Shown: piece by piece, positions 16,718-24,280 of the stretch
How positions within the stretch are numbered: the stretch's first letter is position 1
How the letters are laid out: the number at the start of each line of letters is the position of its first letter
The notes under the pieces: generated by a model
Database searches by the model: none
What the model was told of the DNA's origin: nothing
What the model saw: the letters and a program-made list of their open reading frames with translations, nothing else
Origin: Rhodoferax sp.
GTDB lineage: Bacteria > Pseudomonadota > Gammaproteobacteria > Burkholderiales > Burkholderiaceae_C
NCBI RefSeq assembly: GCF_025356155.1
Contig: NZ_JANXUQ010000214.1
Coordinates: forward strand, 1-63,245
Direction: 5' to 3'
Length of the DNA: 63,245 bases
Made by a program: the position numbers and the translations under genes

Positions 16718-17424
16718 CCCACGCCACGCACCGTGCGCAGGGTTTGTGGCTTGTCGGCATCCAGCTCGATCTTGCGTCGCAGCCGGGTAACCCGCAAATC
16801 GATGCTGCGATCGCTGCCGTCATAGTCTCGCTGGCTGGTGGTCTCCAGCAGCCATTCACGCGTGAGTGGGCGGTTGGGGTGCTGGCAAAACAAGTCCAAC
16901 AGGTCGAATTCAGTGGATGTCAATTGCTCGTGCTGACCGTCTGGCGTCAACAGCACACGACGGCCCCTATCAAAACTACAGCGTCCCAAAGGAATCGGTT
17001 GCACTTCGTTAGGGTTGGCAATCGGTGCCGTGCGATGCGTCGCCAAGGCCTGGGTTCTGCGCAATACACTCTTGATGCGGGCCAGCAGTTCGCGCGGATC
17101 ATAGGGTTTGGTCACGTAATCGTCAGCTCCGGTTTCCAGCCCCACAATGCGATCCACCGAATCCGATGCACCAGTCACCATGATGATCCCCAAGGCTGGA
17201 TGGCGCTCGCGCAGCCATCGTGCCAGTGCAAAACCATCTTCACCGGGCAGGCCCACATCCAGCAGCAGCAATTGCGGCATTTCCGCGGCCAGGGCTTCAC
17301 GCATCAGCCGACCGTCGGGCACTGCCGCCACGCGCAGGCCCTGGCGCGAGAGGTACTCGGTCAGAATCTGGCGCTGCGTGGGCTCATCCTCAACGACCAG
17401 CAAATAAGGAATATCTGGGTTCAT
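16690..17424 (-). CDS. OmpR/PhoB-family response regulator
   Basis: A 244-residue two-domain regulator. The receiver has VVEDEPTQRQ, LLLLDVGLPGEDGF (phosphoacceptor Asp), MVTGASDSVDR and YVTKPYDPREL. The winged-helix DNA-binding domain has LTSTEFDLLDLFCQHPNRPLTREWLL and ends DLRVTRLRRKIE ... RTVRGVGYML, the expected OmpR recognition-helix and wing motifs. No cognate histidine kinase is next to it. It sits between the single-domain receiver and the Hpt protein, both plus-strand, and its product resembles TorR/OmpR regulators. The target genes are unknown. Confidence 0.88.
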   Translation of the reverse strand: MNPDIPYLLVVEDEPTQRQILTEYLSRQGLRVAAVPDGRLMREALAAEMPQLLLLDVGLPGEDGFALARWLRERHPALGIIMVTGASDSVDRIVGLETGADDYVTKPYDPRELLARIKSVLRRTQALATHRTAPIANPNEVQPIPLGRCSFDRGRRVLLTPDGQHEQLTSTEFDLLDLFCQHPNRPLTREWLLETTSQRDYDGSDRSIDLRVTRLRRKIELDADKPQTLRTVRGVGYMLVLDKA

Positions 17425-17623
17425 GGGCTAGTGGGTTGCTGCTTTTCCGTGCAGAAGGCGATTATGGCGTTGATTTCTTCCGTTAAACCAGCCCGGCGCT
17501 TACGCCCGTTGCGCAAAGCCTGTTGCGCCAAAAAGGTGTCCGTCAGATTCTGCGGCTAAACTGAATTGGCGCCAAACAGTCCCCTGCCACGCCCGCCCAC
17601 CTCCACTAGACCACACACCGTCC

Positions 17624-17998
17624 GTGAAACCGCCCGAAATTGCCGCCCCCGAGATGCCGGTGTTCGACCCCAGCGTGCTGGGCGCCATGTTTGGCAACGA
17701 GACCTCCGTGATTGCCGGCGTGCTGCAGACTTTTATGGCGGGCACCCGCAGCAACCTGGATGAGCTGGCACAAGCGGTTGCCGCGCACGACTGTGCCGAC
17801 GTGGCGTCACTGGCCCACAGGATCACGGGCGCCTGCCGCATGAGCGGCGCGCTGGCCCTGGGCGAGGCGGCGGGCAACTTGGAGCAGGCCGCACAACAAG
17901 GGGATGCGGCAGCGGTCCAACAGGGCACCCGCGATTTGAATACCCAGTGGCATCTGGCGCAGGCAGCCATCGGTGCACTGACCACCCGATCCGCGTGA
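17624..17998 (+). CDS. Hpt (histidine phosphotransfer) domain protein
   Basis: A 124-residue four-helix-bundle protein. The phosphotransfer motif is SLAHRITGACRMSGA, matching the Hpt pattern LAH-x-LKGS-x3-GA with the phosphorylatable His in AHR. Helices before (VIAGVLQTFMAGTRSNLDEL) and after (ALGEAAGNLEQAAQQGDAAA) complete the bundle. It would shuttle phosphate between a hybrid kinase and a regulator; no hybrid kinase is nearby, but two response regulators are. The start is GTG 17624 or possibly ATG 17654. Confidence 0.78.
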   Translation: MKPPEIAAPEMPVFDPSVLGAMFGNETSVIAGVLQTFMAGTRSNLDELAQAVAAHDCADVASLAHRITGACRMSGALALGEAAGNLEQAAQQGDAAAVQQGTRDLNTQWHLAQAAIGALTTRSA

Positions 17999-18115
17999 AG
18001 CCGCCCGCAGTGACTCAGCGCTAGCGGTCCCGCCCAGGTCAGCGCCCAAAGGCCGCAGGCCGCAAAAAAAAGTGGGTATTTTTAGAAAAATCAATTGCCT
18101 TGCGGATGAAATTTT

Positions 18116-18165
18116 CCGCCAGCCCTCGTAAAATATACCTAAGCAGCTATTATTTTTGTAGCAAG
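18116..18165 (+). repeat. Family-2 dispersed repeat supplying the purN 3' end
   Basis: GCCAGCCCTCG and an intervening 16 nt lead to the AT-rich part (GCAGCTATTATTTTTGTAGC). On the minus strand this supplies the last codons and stop of purN (GLLQK, stop at 18150-18152). It suggests that the element replaced the original gene end. Confidence 0.6.
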
Positions 18166-18740
18166 CCTGCAATTGCACGAGGGTAGATCAGATGCTCCTG
18201 GGTCAACACGCGGGTGGCCAGGGTAACCGCTGTATCCATGGGCAGCACCGGTACCACGGCCTGCGCCAGTATCTGGCCATCATCCAGCACGTTGGTCACC
18301 TGGTGCACCGTCACCCCGGCAAATTTGCAGCCCGCATCAATAGCGCGCTGGTGGGTATTCAAGCCGGTGAAGGCCGGTAGCAGAGACGGATGGATATTGA
18401 CCAGGCGCCCTGCGTAGCGGCCCACAAACACCGGCGTCAGGATGCGCATAAACCCGGCCAGCACCACCAGCACCGGCGCCTGCGGCTGGTCGTAGCGGTC
18501 AATCAAGCCGGCCAGCGCGGCGTCAAACGCCTCGCGCGATGCAAATGCCTTGTGGTCCAGCACCTCGGTGGCAATGCCCTGCTTTTTTGCAAAGACCAGT
18601 CCATTTGCATCGGCCTTGTTGCTGATGACGGCGGCCACCTTGGCGCCCAAACGGTCGGCCCAGGCTTCGCGCTGCGCCGCCTGCACGATGGCCGCCATGT
18701 TAGAGCCGCTGCCGGAAATCAAAATAACAATGTTCTTCAT
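18150..18740 (-). CDS. purN: Phosphoribosylglycinamide formyltransferase
   Basis: A 196-residue GAR transformylase of purine synthesis, which transfers a formyl group from 10-formyl-THF to GAR. Motifs: NIVILISGSGSNMAAI at the N-terminus, VLAGFMRILTPVFVGRYAGR, then LVNIHPSLLPAFTGLNTH (catalytic Asn and His) and HQVTNVLDDGQIL (catalytic Asp). ATG at 18740 gives the canonical start; the longer frame begins without homology. The C-terminus (PRAIAGLLQK) is shorter than in E. coli and is encoded in part by a dispersed family-2 repeat, but all catalytic residues lie upstream of that. Confidence 0.95.
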   Translation of the reverse strand: MKNIVILISGSGSNMAAIVQAAQREAWADRLGAKVAAVISNKADANGLVFAKKQGIATEVLDHKAFASREAFDAALAGLIDRYDQPQAPVLVVLAGFMRILTPVFVGRYAGRLVNIHPSLLPAFTGLNTHQRAIDAGCKFAGVTVHQVTNVLDDGQILAQAVVPVLPMDTAVTLATRVLTQEHLIYPRAIAGLLQK

Positions 18741-18883
18741 GTGGATGTGAATTATCGCCGCGCTGCCAAGCAATGAGACCGCCTTGCGTGCGCCAACGCA
18801 CGGAGTTCTAAGCGCTACAAAACTATCGTTCGGCCCACGCCCTAAAGGGCCACGTTTTCACCACAAACATAGAGGACCACACC

Positions 18884-19459
18884 ATGAACACTATCCAAAA
18901 CACACGCCGCAATTTCCACCGCATCATGCTGACCACAGCCGTGCTACTGTCGGTAGCAACGGTCAGCCTGCCCGCACAAGCCGCCACTGCAGAAGACCTG
19001 AACCAGGACGCAGAACAAGCCCTGCAAACCCTGTACAAATCACACCCCGAAGCCGAAAAAATGGCCAAAACCGCCAAGGCCGTGCTGGTGTTCCCCAAGA
19101 TCATCAAGGCCGGTCTGGTGTTTGGTGGCAGCTACGGTGAAGGCGTCATGACCAAGAACGGTACGTTCTCGGGCTACTACAATTCGGTGTCAGCATCGTG
19201 GGGCTGGCAAGCAGGTGCGGAGTCCTATGGCTACGTCGTCTTCCTGATGAATGACAAGTCGGTCGACTACCTGGCCAAGACCAAAGGCTGGGAATTTGGG
19301 GTAGGCCCCAATGTGGTGGTGGTCGACGAAGGCATTGCCAAGAACCTGTCCACCTCCACGCTCAAAGACGACGCTTATGCCTACATCTTTGACCAGCAAG
19401 GCCTGATGGCCAGCCTGAGCATTGAAGGCACCAAAATCTCGCCGATCAAGAAGCGTTAG
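18884..19459 (+). CDS. SYLF/YSC84-domain exported protein
   Basis: A 191-residue protein with a Sec signal peptide (IMLTTAVLLSVATVSLPAQA, cleavage at AQA-A) followed by a SYLF domain: EDLNQDAEQALQTLYKSHPE, AKAVLVFPKIIKAGLVFGGSYGEG, and YGYVVFLMNDKSVDYL. The SYLF fold binds phosphoinositides in eukaryotes; the bacterial exported versions (Ysc84, BPSL1445-like) are of unknown role, probably periplasmic lipid binding. It is monocistronic and followed by a small inverted repeat at 19470-19489. Confidence 0.88.
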   Translation: MNTIQNTRRNFHRIMLTTAVLLSVATVSLPAQAATAEDLNQDAEQALQTLYKSHPEAEKMAKTAKAVLVFPKIIKAGLVFGGSYGEGVMTKNGTFSGYYNSVSASWGWQAGAESYGYVVFLMNDKSVDYLAKTKGWEFGVGPNVVVVDEGIAKNLSTSTLKDDAYAYIFDQQGLMASLSIEGTKISPIKKR

Positions 19460-19511
19460 AAATTGGACCTCCGCGCGAGCCAGCGCGGACCTCCCGCAGG
19501 CTAACCCCGAT

Positions 19512-19533
19512 AATTGCGGTTGTATCCGCAATT
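19512..19533. promoter_or_regulatory. Perfect inverted repeat ahead of yceH
   Basis: AATTGCGG (19512-19519) and CCGCAATT (19526-19533) flank a 6-nt loop, 17 bp before the yceH start. It could be an operator or an mRNA hairpin. It is not followed by a T-run. Confidence 0.4.
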
Positions 19534-19549
19534 GAATCGACCAGCCCCC

Positions 19550-20257
19550 ATGACCTTCAGCTCAGACACAACAGCCCCCGCATCCATCACCCTGACCGCG
19601 ATCGAGGCGCGCGTGTTGGCCACGCTGATGGAAAAAGCCCGTACCGTGCCGGACAGCTACCCGCTGTCACTCAACACGCTGATGCTGGGCTGCAACCAGA
19701 AAAGCAGCCGCGACCCGGTGATGGAACTCACCGAAGCTGAGATCGCCACCGCACTCGACACGCTGATGCCGCTGAGTCTGGTGCGCGCATCCAGTGGCAG
19801 CCGCGTCGCCCGCTACGAACACAACTTCCAGCGTGGCGTCGGCGTGCCCGAACAATCCGCCGTAGTGCTGGGCCTCTTGATGCTGCGCGGCCCACAAACT
19901 GCTGGAGAGTTGCGCCTGAACGCCGAACGCTGGTACCGCTTTGCCGATATTTCTTCGGTTGAAGGTTTTCTGGAAGAGTTGCAAGACCGCTCCTCAGAAA
20001 AAGGCGGCCCGCTGGTTATCAAACTACCGCGCGCCAGCGGCGCCCGCGAGCAACGCTGGGCGCATCTGCTGTGCGGGCCGGTAGACGCCAATGCTCTGGC
20101 CACATCCGGCCGATCAGCCGACAGCCAGCTTTCCGGCAACAACACCGCTGAGCGAATCGACCGCCTGGAGGCCGAATTGATCAGCCTGCGCCAAACCGTG
20201 CAAAGACTGTGCGCTGAGCTGGGCGTTACGCCGCCCGAAGAACCCAACCCAAATTGA
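19550..20257 (+). CDS. yceH: YceH family protein (UPF0502/DUF480)
   Basis: A 235-residue cytoplasmic protein with tandem winged-helix features: [28 protein letters not shown], then [17 protein letters not shown] and [18 protein letters not shown], the family signature. The C-terminus is a short coiled coil ([20 protein letters not shown]). The role is unknown; DNA binding is suggested by the fold. ATG 19550 is preferred because upstream codons lack homology and contain the 22-bp inverted repeat. Confidence 0.88.
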   Translation: MTFSSDTTAPASITLTAIEARVLATLMEKARTVPDSYPLSLNTLMLGCNQKSSRDPVMELTEAEIATALDTLMPLSLVRASSGSRVARYEHNFQRGVGVPEQSAVVLGLLMLRGPQTAGELRLNAERWYRFADISSVEGFLEELQDRSSEKGGPLVIKLPRASGAREQRWAHLLCGPVDANALATSGRSADSQLSGNNTAERIDRLEAELISLRQTVQRLCAELGVTPPEEPNPN

Positions 20258-20290
20258 TCCACCCTCTGTATTTAAAAGAAGACGATAGCC

Positions 20291-20575
20291 ATGACTGAAA
20301 CCACCGAACGCCCCGCCCTGCCCGACCACCTATCCACCGATGCCCGCAGCCCCCACTTCAACGCCGCCGTGTTCGAACACGACATCGGCATTCGCCTCAA
20401 TGGCAAAGAGCGCAACGATGTGGCGGAATACTGCATCAGCGAGAGCTGGGTTAAGGTGCCCGCCGGCAAAACCGTGGACCGCAAAGGCCATCCGGTCATG
20501 ATCAAATTGAAGGGGACGGTTGAGGCGTTTTATCGTGAATCGCCCCTCAATTCAATATCACCGGCTTCCCCTTGA
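20291..20575 (+). CDS. DUF3297 family protein
   Basis: A 94-residue protein matching DUF3297: LPDHLSTDARSPHFNAAVFEHDIGI, LNGKERNDVAEYCISESWVKV, then GKTVDRKGHPVMIKLKG. The function is unknown. The last 13 residues (from RESPLNSI) extend past the usual family end and run 29 bp into the convergent YHYH-protein gene, so the original stop may have been lost. It follows yceH by 33 bp on the same strand and is probably cotranscribed. Confidence 0.82.
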   Translation: MTETTERPALPDHLSTDARSPHFNAAVFEHDIGIRLNGKERNDVAEYCISESWVKVPAGKTVDRKGHPVMIKLKGTVEAFYRESPLNSISPASP

Positions 20576-21551
20576 AACACCCCACTGTATACGGGAATTC
20601 CCGGGTCTGGTGGTAGTGGTATTGGTTGACTGATGCGCCGTTCACCGCAATCACATGCGTGTGGCCATGGCACGCATCCAGGTCTGCATTGGTGAGTGCC
20701 CTGCCCCCCTCGCCCAGGTTGCCATAAATTCCGAATCCGTCGGCGATATACCCCACCAAAGGCGAGTGCTCGCCGACGGCATCCTTCTGGCTTAAACACG
20801 TTGTCACGCTGTGGTGGTGGTACTGACCGGTGCGCTCTGGGTGGCCCTGGCAGGCATCCTGAATCTCCCAGGCCACTGCGTCGCGGTGGGCACCGTCATC
20901 TGCGCTGAAGAGGCGCACGCCGTCCAGCAACACACCGATGGCGCCAAGCCCCAGGCATGTTGGGCTGGTCGCGACCGCAGGACTTGCCGAAAGCCCCCAG
21001 GCAATCGCCGTGGCCTTGATACTGTTGGGATTGCGGTCATACGCATAGGCCGGATCGGAACTGGCAATCGGAAATGTTCCTGTCGGATTGGGTGGCAAAC
21101 CGTTACCGGTTATGCCGAGATTGCTGCCCAGCGCCACCAGAAAATTCGACGCCCAATTGACGGAGCCCTGGACGCTGATCTTGCTCAACGCATTCCAGGT
21201 CAGCCCATCGGCGTTGAACCAGGGGCCCTTGCTGTAGGCACCTCCCGTGCCGGCTCCGTAGCAGACGTAAACGGACCCTATTGCGGGGCCGGTCTGGCTG
21301 TAGCGGCCGTCGCCGATGGGTAGTTTGGTAGCGTCTACCGCAGAGCTGCTCGCAGTGGTGGGAGTCGTAGAAGTGGGAATACTGACCGGTGTCGGGGTCG
21401 CGGCGACGGCAGACGATGAGCCCCCGCCGCCGCAAGCTGCCATGCACAGGCCGGCGATAACGGCAGCGCCCCCCACGTGTACCCAACGGGGCAACAGCGT
21501 TTTGATGGAGCGCGAAACGCTGCGCCGCAACATGTCGAGATGAATTTGCAT
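20547..21551 (-). CDS. YHYH-domain lipoprotein
   Basis: A 334-residue exported lipoprotein. The lipobox is CMAAC (Cys at about residue 40) and is followed by a GGGG linker and a Thr/Ser/Pro-rich stretch. The YHYH domain is recognisable by QYHHHSVTT, GYIADGFGIYG, LDACHGHTHVI and QYHYHQTREFPYTVGCF. These His-rich motifs look like a metal or redox site. Function unknown; the domain is often found near calcium- or copper-related envelope proteins. It overlaps DUF3297 convergently by 29 bp. Confidence 0.85.
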   Translation of the reverse strand: MQIHLDMLRRSVSRSIKTLLPRWVHVGGAAVIAGLCMAACGGGGSSSAVAATPTPVSIPTSTTPTTASSSAVDATKLPIGDGRYSQTGPAIGSVYVCYGAGTGGAYSKGPWFNADGLTWNALSKISVQGSVNWASNFLVALGSNLGITGNGLPPNPTGTFPIASSDPAYAYDRNPNSIKATAIAWGLSASPAVATSPTCLGLGAIGVLLDGVRLFSADDGAHRDAVAWEIQDACQGHPERTGQYHHHSVTTCLSQKDAVGEHSPLVGYIADGFGIYGNLGEGGRALTNADLDACHGHTHVIAVNGASVNQYHYHQTREFPYTVGCFKGKPVILN

Positions 21552-21719
21552 AAAGGACCTCGGATTAACTATCGCCGTTTGGCGAACGCATACGCCAGTG
21601 TGCAGGGCAACTGTGGATGAAATGTGGAGAAGCCTCGCGCGCGGCGACCTGTCACAACTTTGACAGATTGAATCGAACGACCGTGCTAAAAAGCGAAACG
21701 TCTACTTGGAGAATATTGG

Positions 21720-22901
21720 ATGGACTTGGCATTTACCCCTGAAGAGCAGCAATTCCGCGAAGACATTCGCGCCTGGGTGGGTGCCAACCTGCCCACCGAC
21801 ATTGCCCACAAAGTACACAACGCCCTGAACCTGACGCGCGAGGATATGCAGCGTTGGGCAAAAATCCTGGGCAAAAAGGGCTGGCTGGGCCACGCCTGGC
21901 CCAAGGAGTTTGGCGGCCCCGGTTGGAACTCGGTGCAGAAGCATTTGTTTGAAGAAGAATGCGCACTGGCGGGCGCACCCCGAGTCGTCCCCTTTGGCCC
22001 GGTGATGGTGGCCCCAGTCATCATGGCCTTTGGCAACGCCGAGCAGCAACAGCGCTTTTTGCCCGGCATAGCCAGCGGCGAAGTCTGGTGGAGCCAGGGC
22101 TATAGCGAACCCGGTTCCGGGTCGGACTTGGCATCAGTTAAAACCCGCGCCGAGCGCCAGGGCAACACCTACCTGGTCAATGGCCAGAAGACCTGGACCA
22201 CGCTGGGCCAATATGGCGAGTGGATTTTCTGTCTGGTGCGCACCAGCACCGAGGGCAAGCCGCAAACTGGCATCAGCTTCCTGCTGATCGACATGAAGTC
22301 GCCCGGAGTGACCGTGCGCCCCATCGTGCTGCTGGACGGTGAGGCCGAAGTCAACGAAGTGTTCTTTGACAACGTGGTCGTACCCGCCGAAAACCTGATT
22401 GGCGAAGAGAACAAGGGCTGGACCTATGCCAAGCATTTGCTGAGCCACGAGCGCACCAATATTGCCGACGTGAACCGCGCCAAGCGCGAGCTGGAGCGTC
22501 TCAAACGCATCACCAAGGCCGAAGGCCTGTGGGACGACACCCGCTTCCGCGACGAAGTTGCCAAGATGGAAGTGGACGTGGTCGCGCTGGAGATGCTGGT
22601 ACTGCGTGTGCTGGCCGCCGAAAAAACCGGCAAAAACTCGCTGGATATTGCTGGCCTCTTGAAGATCCGTGGCAGCGAGATCCAGCAACGTTATTCAGAG
22701 CTGATGATGCTGGCCGCCGGCCCCTTCGCACTGCCGCTGATCCGAGAAGCCATGGAAGCCGGCTGGCAAGGCGACTTCCCCGGTGGTGCGGTGGCCAACG
22801 CGCCGCTGGCATCCACCTTCTTCAATATGCGCAAGACCACCATTTATGGCGGCAGCAATGAAGTGCAACGCAATATTGTTGCGCAGACCGTTCTCAGCTA
22901 A
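21720..22901 (+). CDS. Acyl-CoA dehydrogenase, large-subunit (PimC) type
   Basis: A 393-residue FAD-dependent acyl-CoA dehydrogenase. The FAD/substrate signature YSEPGSGSDLAS and the C-terminal FNMRKTTIYGGSNEVQRNIVA are typical. The N-terminus MDLAFTPEEQQFREDIRAWV and overall length match the PimC large subunit of the pimeloyl-CoA dehydrogenase pair. With the next gene it probably forms a heterodimeric enzyme acting on dicarboxyl- or medium-chain acyl-CoAs; the true substrate is not readable. No CoA ligase or hydratase gene lies beside the pair. Confidence 0.88.
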   Translation: MDLAFTPEEQQFREDIRAWVGANLPTDIAHKVHNALNLTREDMQRWAKILGKKGWLGHAWPKEFGGPGWNSVQKHLFEEECALAGAPRVVPFGPVMVAPVIMAFGNAEQQQRFLPGIASGEVWWSQGYSEPGSGSDLASVKTRAERQGNTYLVNGQKTWTTLGQYGEWIFCLVRTSTEGKPQTGISFLLIDMKSPGVTVRPIVLLDGEAEVNEVFFDNVVVPAENLIGEENKGWTYAKHLLSHERTNIADVNRAKRELERLKRITKAEGLWDDTRFRDEVAKMEVDVVALEMLVLRVLAAEKTGKNSLDIAGLLKIRGSEIQQRYSELMMLAAGPFALPLIREAMEAGWQGDFPGGAVANAPLASTFFNMRKTTIYGGSNEVQRNIVAQTVLS

Positions 22902-22947
22902 CGCTGTAGAACGGCCCGCGCGATGCGCGCCAATATGAGCTCCCCCA

Positions 22948-22968
22948 AGCCCCCTCTCATAGGGGGCT
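22948..22968 (+). repeat. Intercistronic hairpin between the two acyl-CoA dehydrogenase genes
   Basis: AGCCCCCT (22948-22955) pairs with AGGGGGCT (22961-22968) around a 5-nt loop. No T-run follows, so it is more likely an mRNA processing or stability element in a bicistronic message than a terminator. Confidence 0.5.
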
Positions 22969-22995
22969 CCATAGTGATGAATGCAGGAGATAGAC

Positions 22996-24111
22996 ATGGA
23001 TTTCGATTTTTCTGACGATCAGGTACAACTCGGCGATGCCGTACGCAAGTGGGTAGACAAGGGCTACACGTTTGAGCGCCGCCGCGCGACTGAGAAGGCT
23101 GGCGGCTTTGACCGCACCGCTTGGAACGAGATCGCTGAACTGGGCCTTTGCGGCTTGTATGTGCCCGAGGACGATGGCGGCCTGGGCATGGGCCCGGTCG
23201 AAGGCATGGTCGTGATGCAAGAGCTGGGCCGCGGCATCGTGCTCGAACCCTTGGCGCAATCGCTGATCGCCGGTGGCGTGTTGGCCGGTTATGCCGACGC
23301 CGCCACCAAGGCCGCATGGCTGCCAAGAATTGCCAGCGGGGAGGCCCTGGTGGTGCTGGCCTACCAAGAGCGCGCAGCCCGCTACACCCTGGATGTGTGT
23401 GAAGCAAAAGCGACGCAAGCCCCCGGCGGCTATGTGTTGAACGCTACAAAAAGCGTAGTACCCGTGGGTGACCAGGCCGATGCCTTCATCGTGCCAGCCA
23501 AGATCAACAGCCAGTTGGCCTTGTTCCTGGTCGAGCGCCAATCCGCCGGTGTGACCACACGCGGCTACGGCACGCAAGACGGCAGCCGCGCGGCCGAACT
23601 GACGTTGAAGAACGCCCCCGCCACGCTGATCACGCAGGATGGTTTAACCGCACTGGAACACGCAGTGGACATCGGCATTGCCGCCAGCTGCGCCGAGGCC
23701 GTAGGCGTCATGGACAAGACGATGGCCATCACCGCCGAATATATGAACACGCGCAAGCAATTTGGCGTCGTCATCAGCAGCTTCCAGGCCCTGCGCCACC
23801 GCGCGGCGGATATGAAGATGCAACTGGAACTGGCCCGCTCCATGAGTTACTACGCTTCTTTGAAGCTCAACGCTCCTGCGGCCGAGCGCCGCTCCGCGAT
23901 GGCCCGCGCCAAGTACCAGTTGGGCCAGAGCATGCGTTTTGTCGCCGCACAAGCGGTGCAGTTGCATGGTGGCATCGGTGTGACGGACGAATACATCGTC
24001 AGCCATTACTTCAAGAAATTGACGCAACTGGAAATGAGCTTTGGCGACAGCCTGCACCACCTAGGCGAAGTGTCGGCGCGCATGCAGGATACGGCTGGGG
24101 TTTTTGCCTGA
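22996..24111 (+). CDS. Acyl-CoA dehydrogenase, small-subunit (PimD) type
   Basis: A 371-residue acyl-CoA dehydrogenase-fold protein starting MDFDFSDDQVQLGDAV, with ATG 22996 preceded by AGGAGA. The usual GSGSD signature is replaced by a divergent segment (AYQERAARYTLDVCEAK), but the flavin-fold core is kept (QFGVVISSFQALRHRAADM) and VQLHGGIGVTDEYIVSHYF is present near the C-terminus. It matches the PimD-like small subunit that pairs with PimC. It is 94 bp from the large subunit and ends at a strong terminator. Confidence 0.85.
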   Translation: MDFDFSDDQVQLGDAVRKWVDKGYTFERRRATEKAGGFDRTAWNEIAELGLCGLYVPEDDGGLGMGPVEGMVVMQELGRGIVLEPLAQSLIAGGVLAGYADAATKAAWLPRIASGEALVVLAYQERAARYTLDVCEAKATQAPGGYVLNATKSVVPVGDQADAFIVPAKINSQLALFLVERQSAGVTTRGYGTQDGSRAAELTLKNAPATLITQDGLTALEHAVDIGIAASCAEAVGVMDKTMAITAEYMNTRKQFGVVISSFQALRHRAADMKMQLELARSMSYYASLKLNAPAAERRSAMARAKYQLGQSMRFVAAQAVQLHGGIGVTDEYIVSHYFKKLTQLEMSFGDSLHHLGEVSARMQDTAGVFA

Positions 24112-24140
24112 TACGGCCTCTCCCTGCGCTATGCCCAATG

Positions 24141-24163
24141 CCCTCCGATGGAGGGTTTTTTTT
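24141..24163 (+). terminator. Intrinsic terminator after the acyl-CoA dehydrogenase pair
   Basis: CCCTCC-GAT-GGAGGG (24141-24155) followed by eight Ts. The remaining bases to 24280 hold nothing I can identify. Confidence 0.85.
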
Positions 24164-24280
24164 GTGCCATCACGCGTTTCAATAAATGGATGCCGCGCCA
24201 GTGCAACGCGTACCGACCGCCATCGCATGTGCTGCGGCCTCGGATCGTGCCCCCCACAGTCGACGCCGCTAGCGCGGGAT

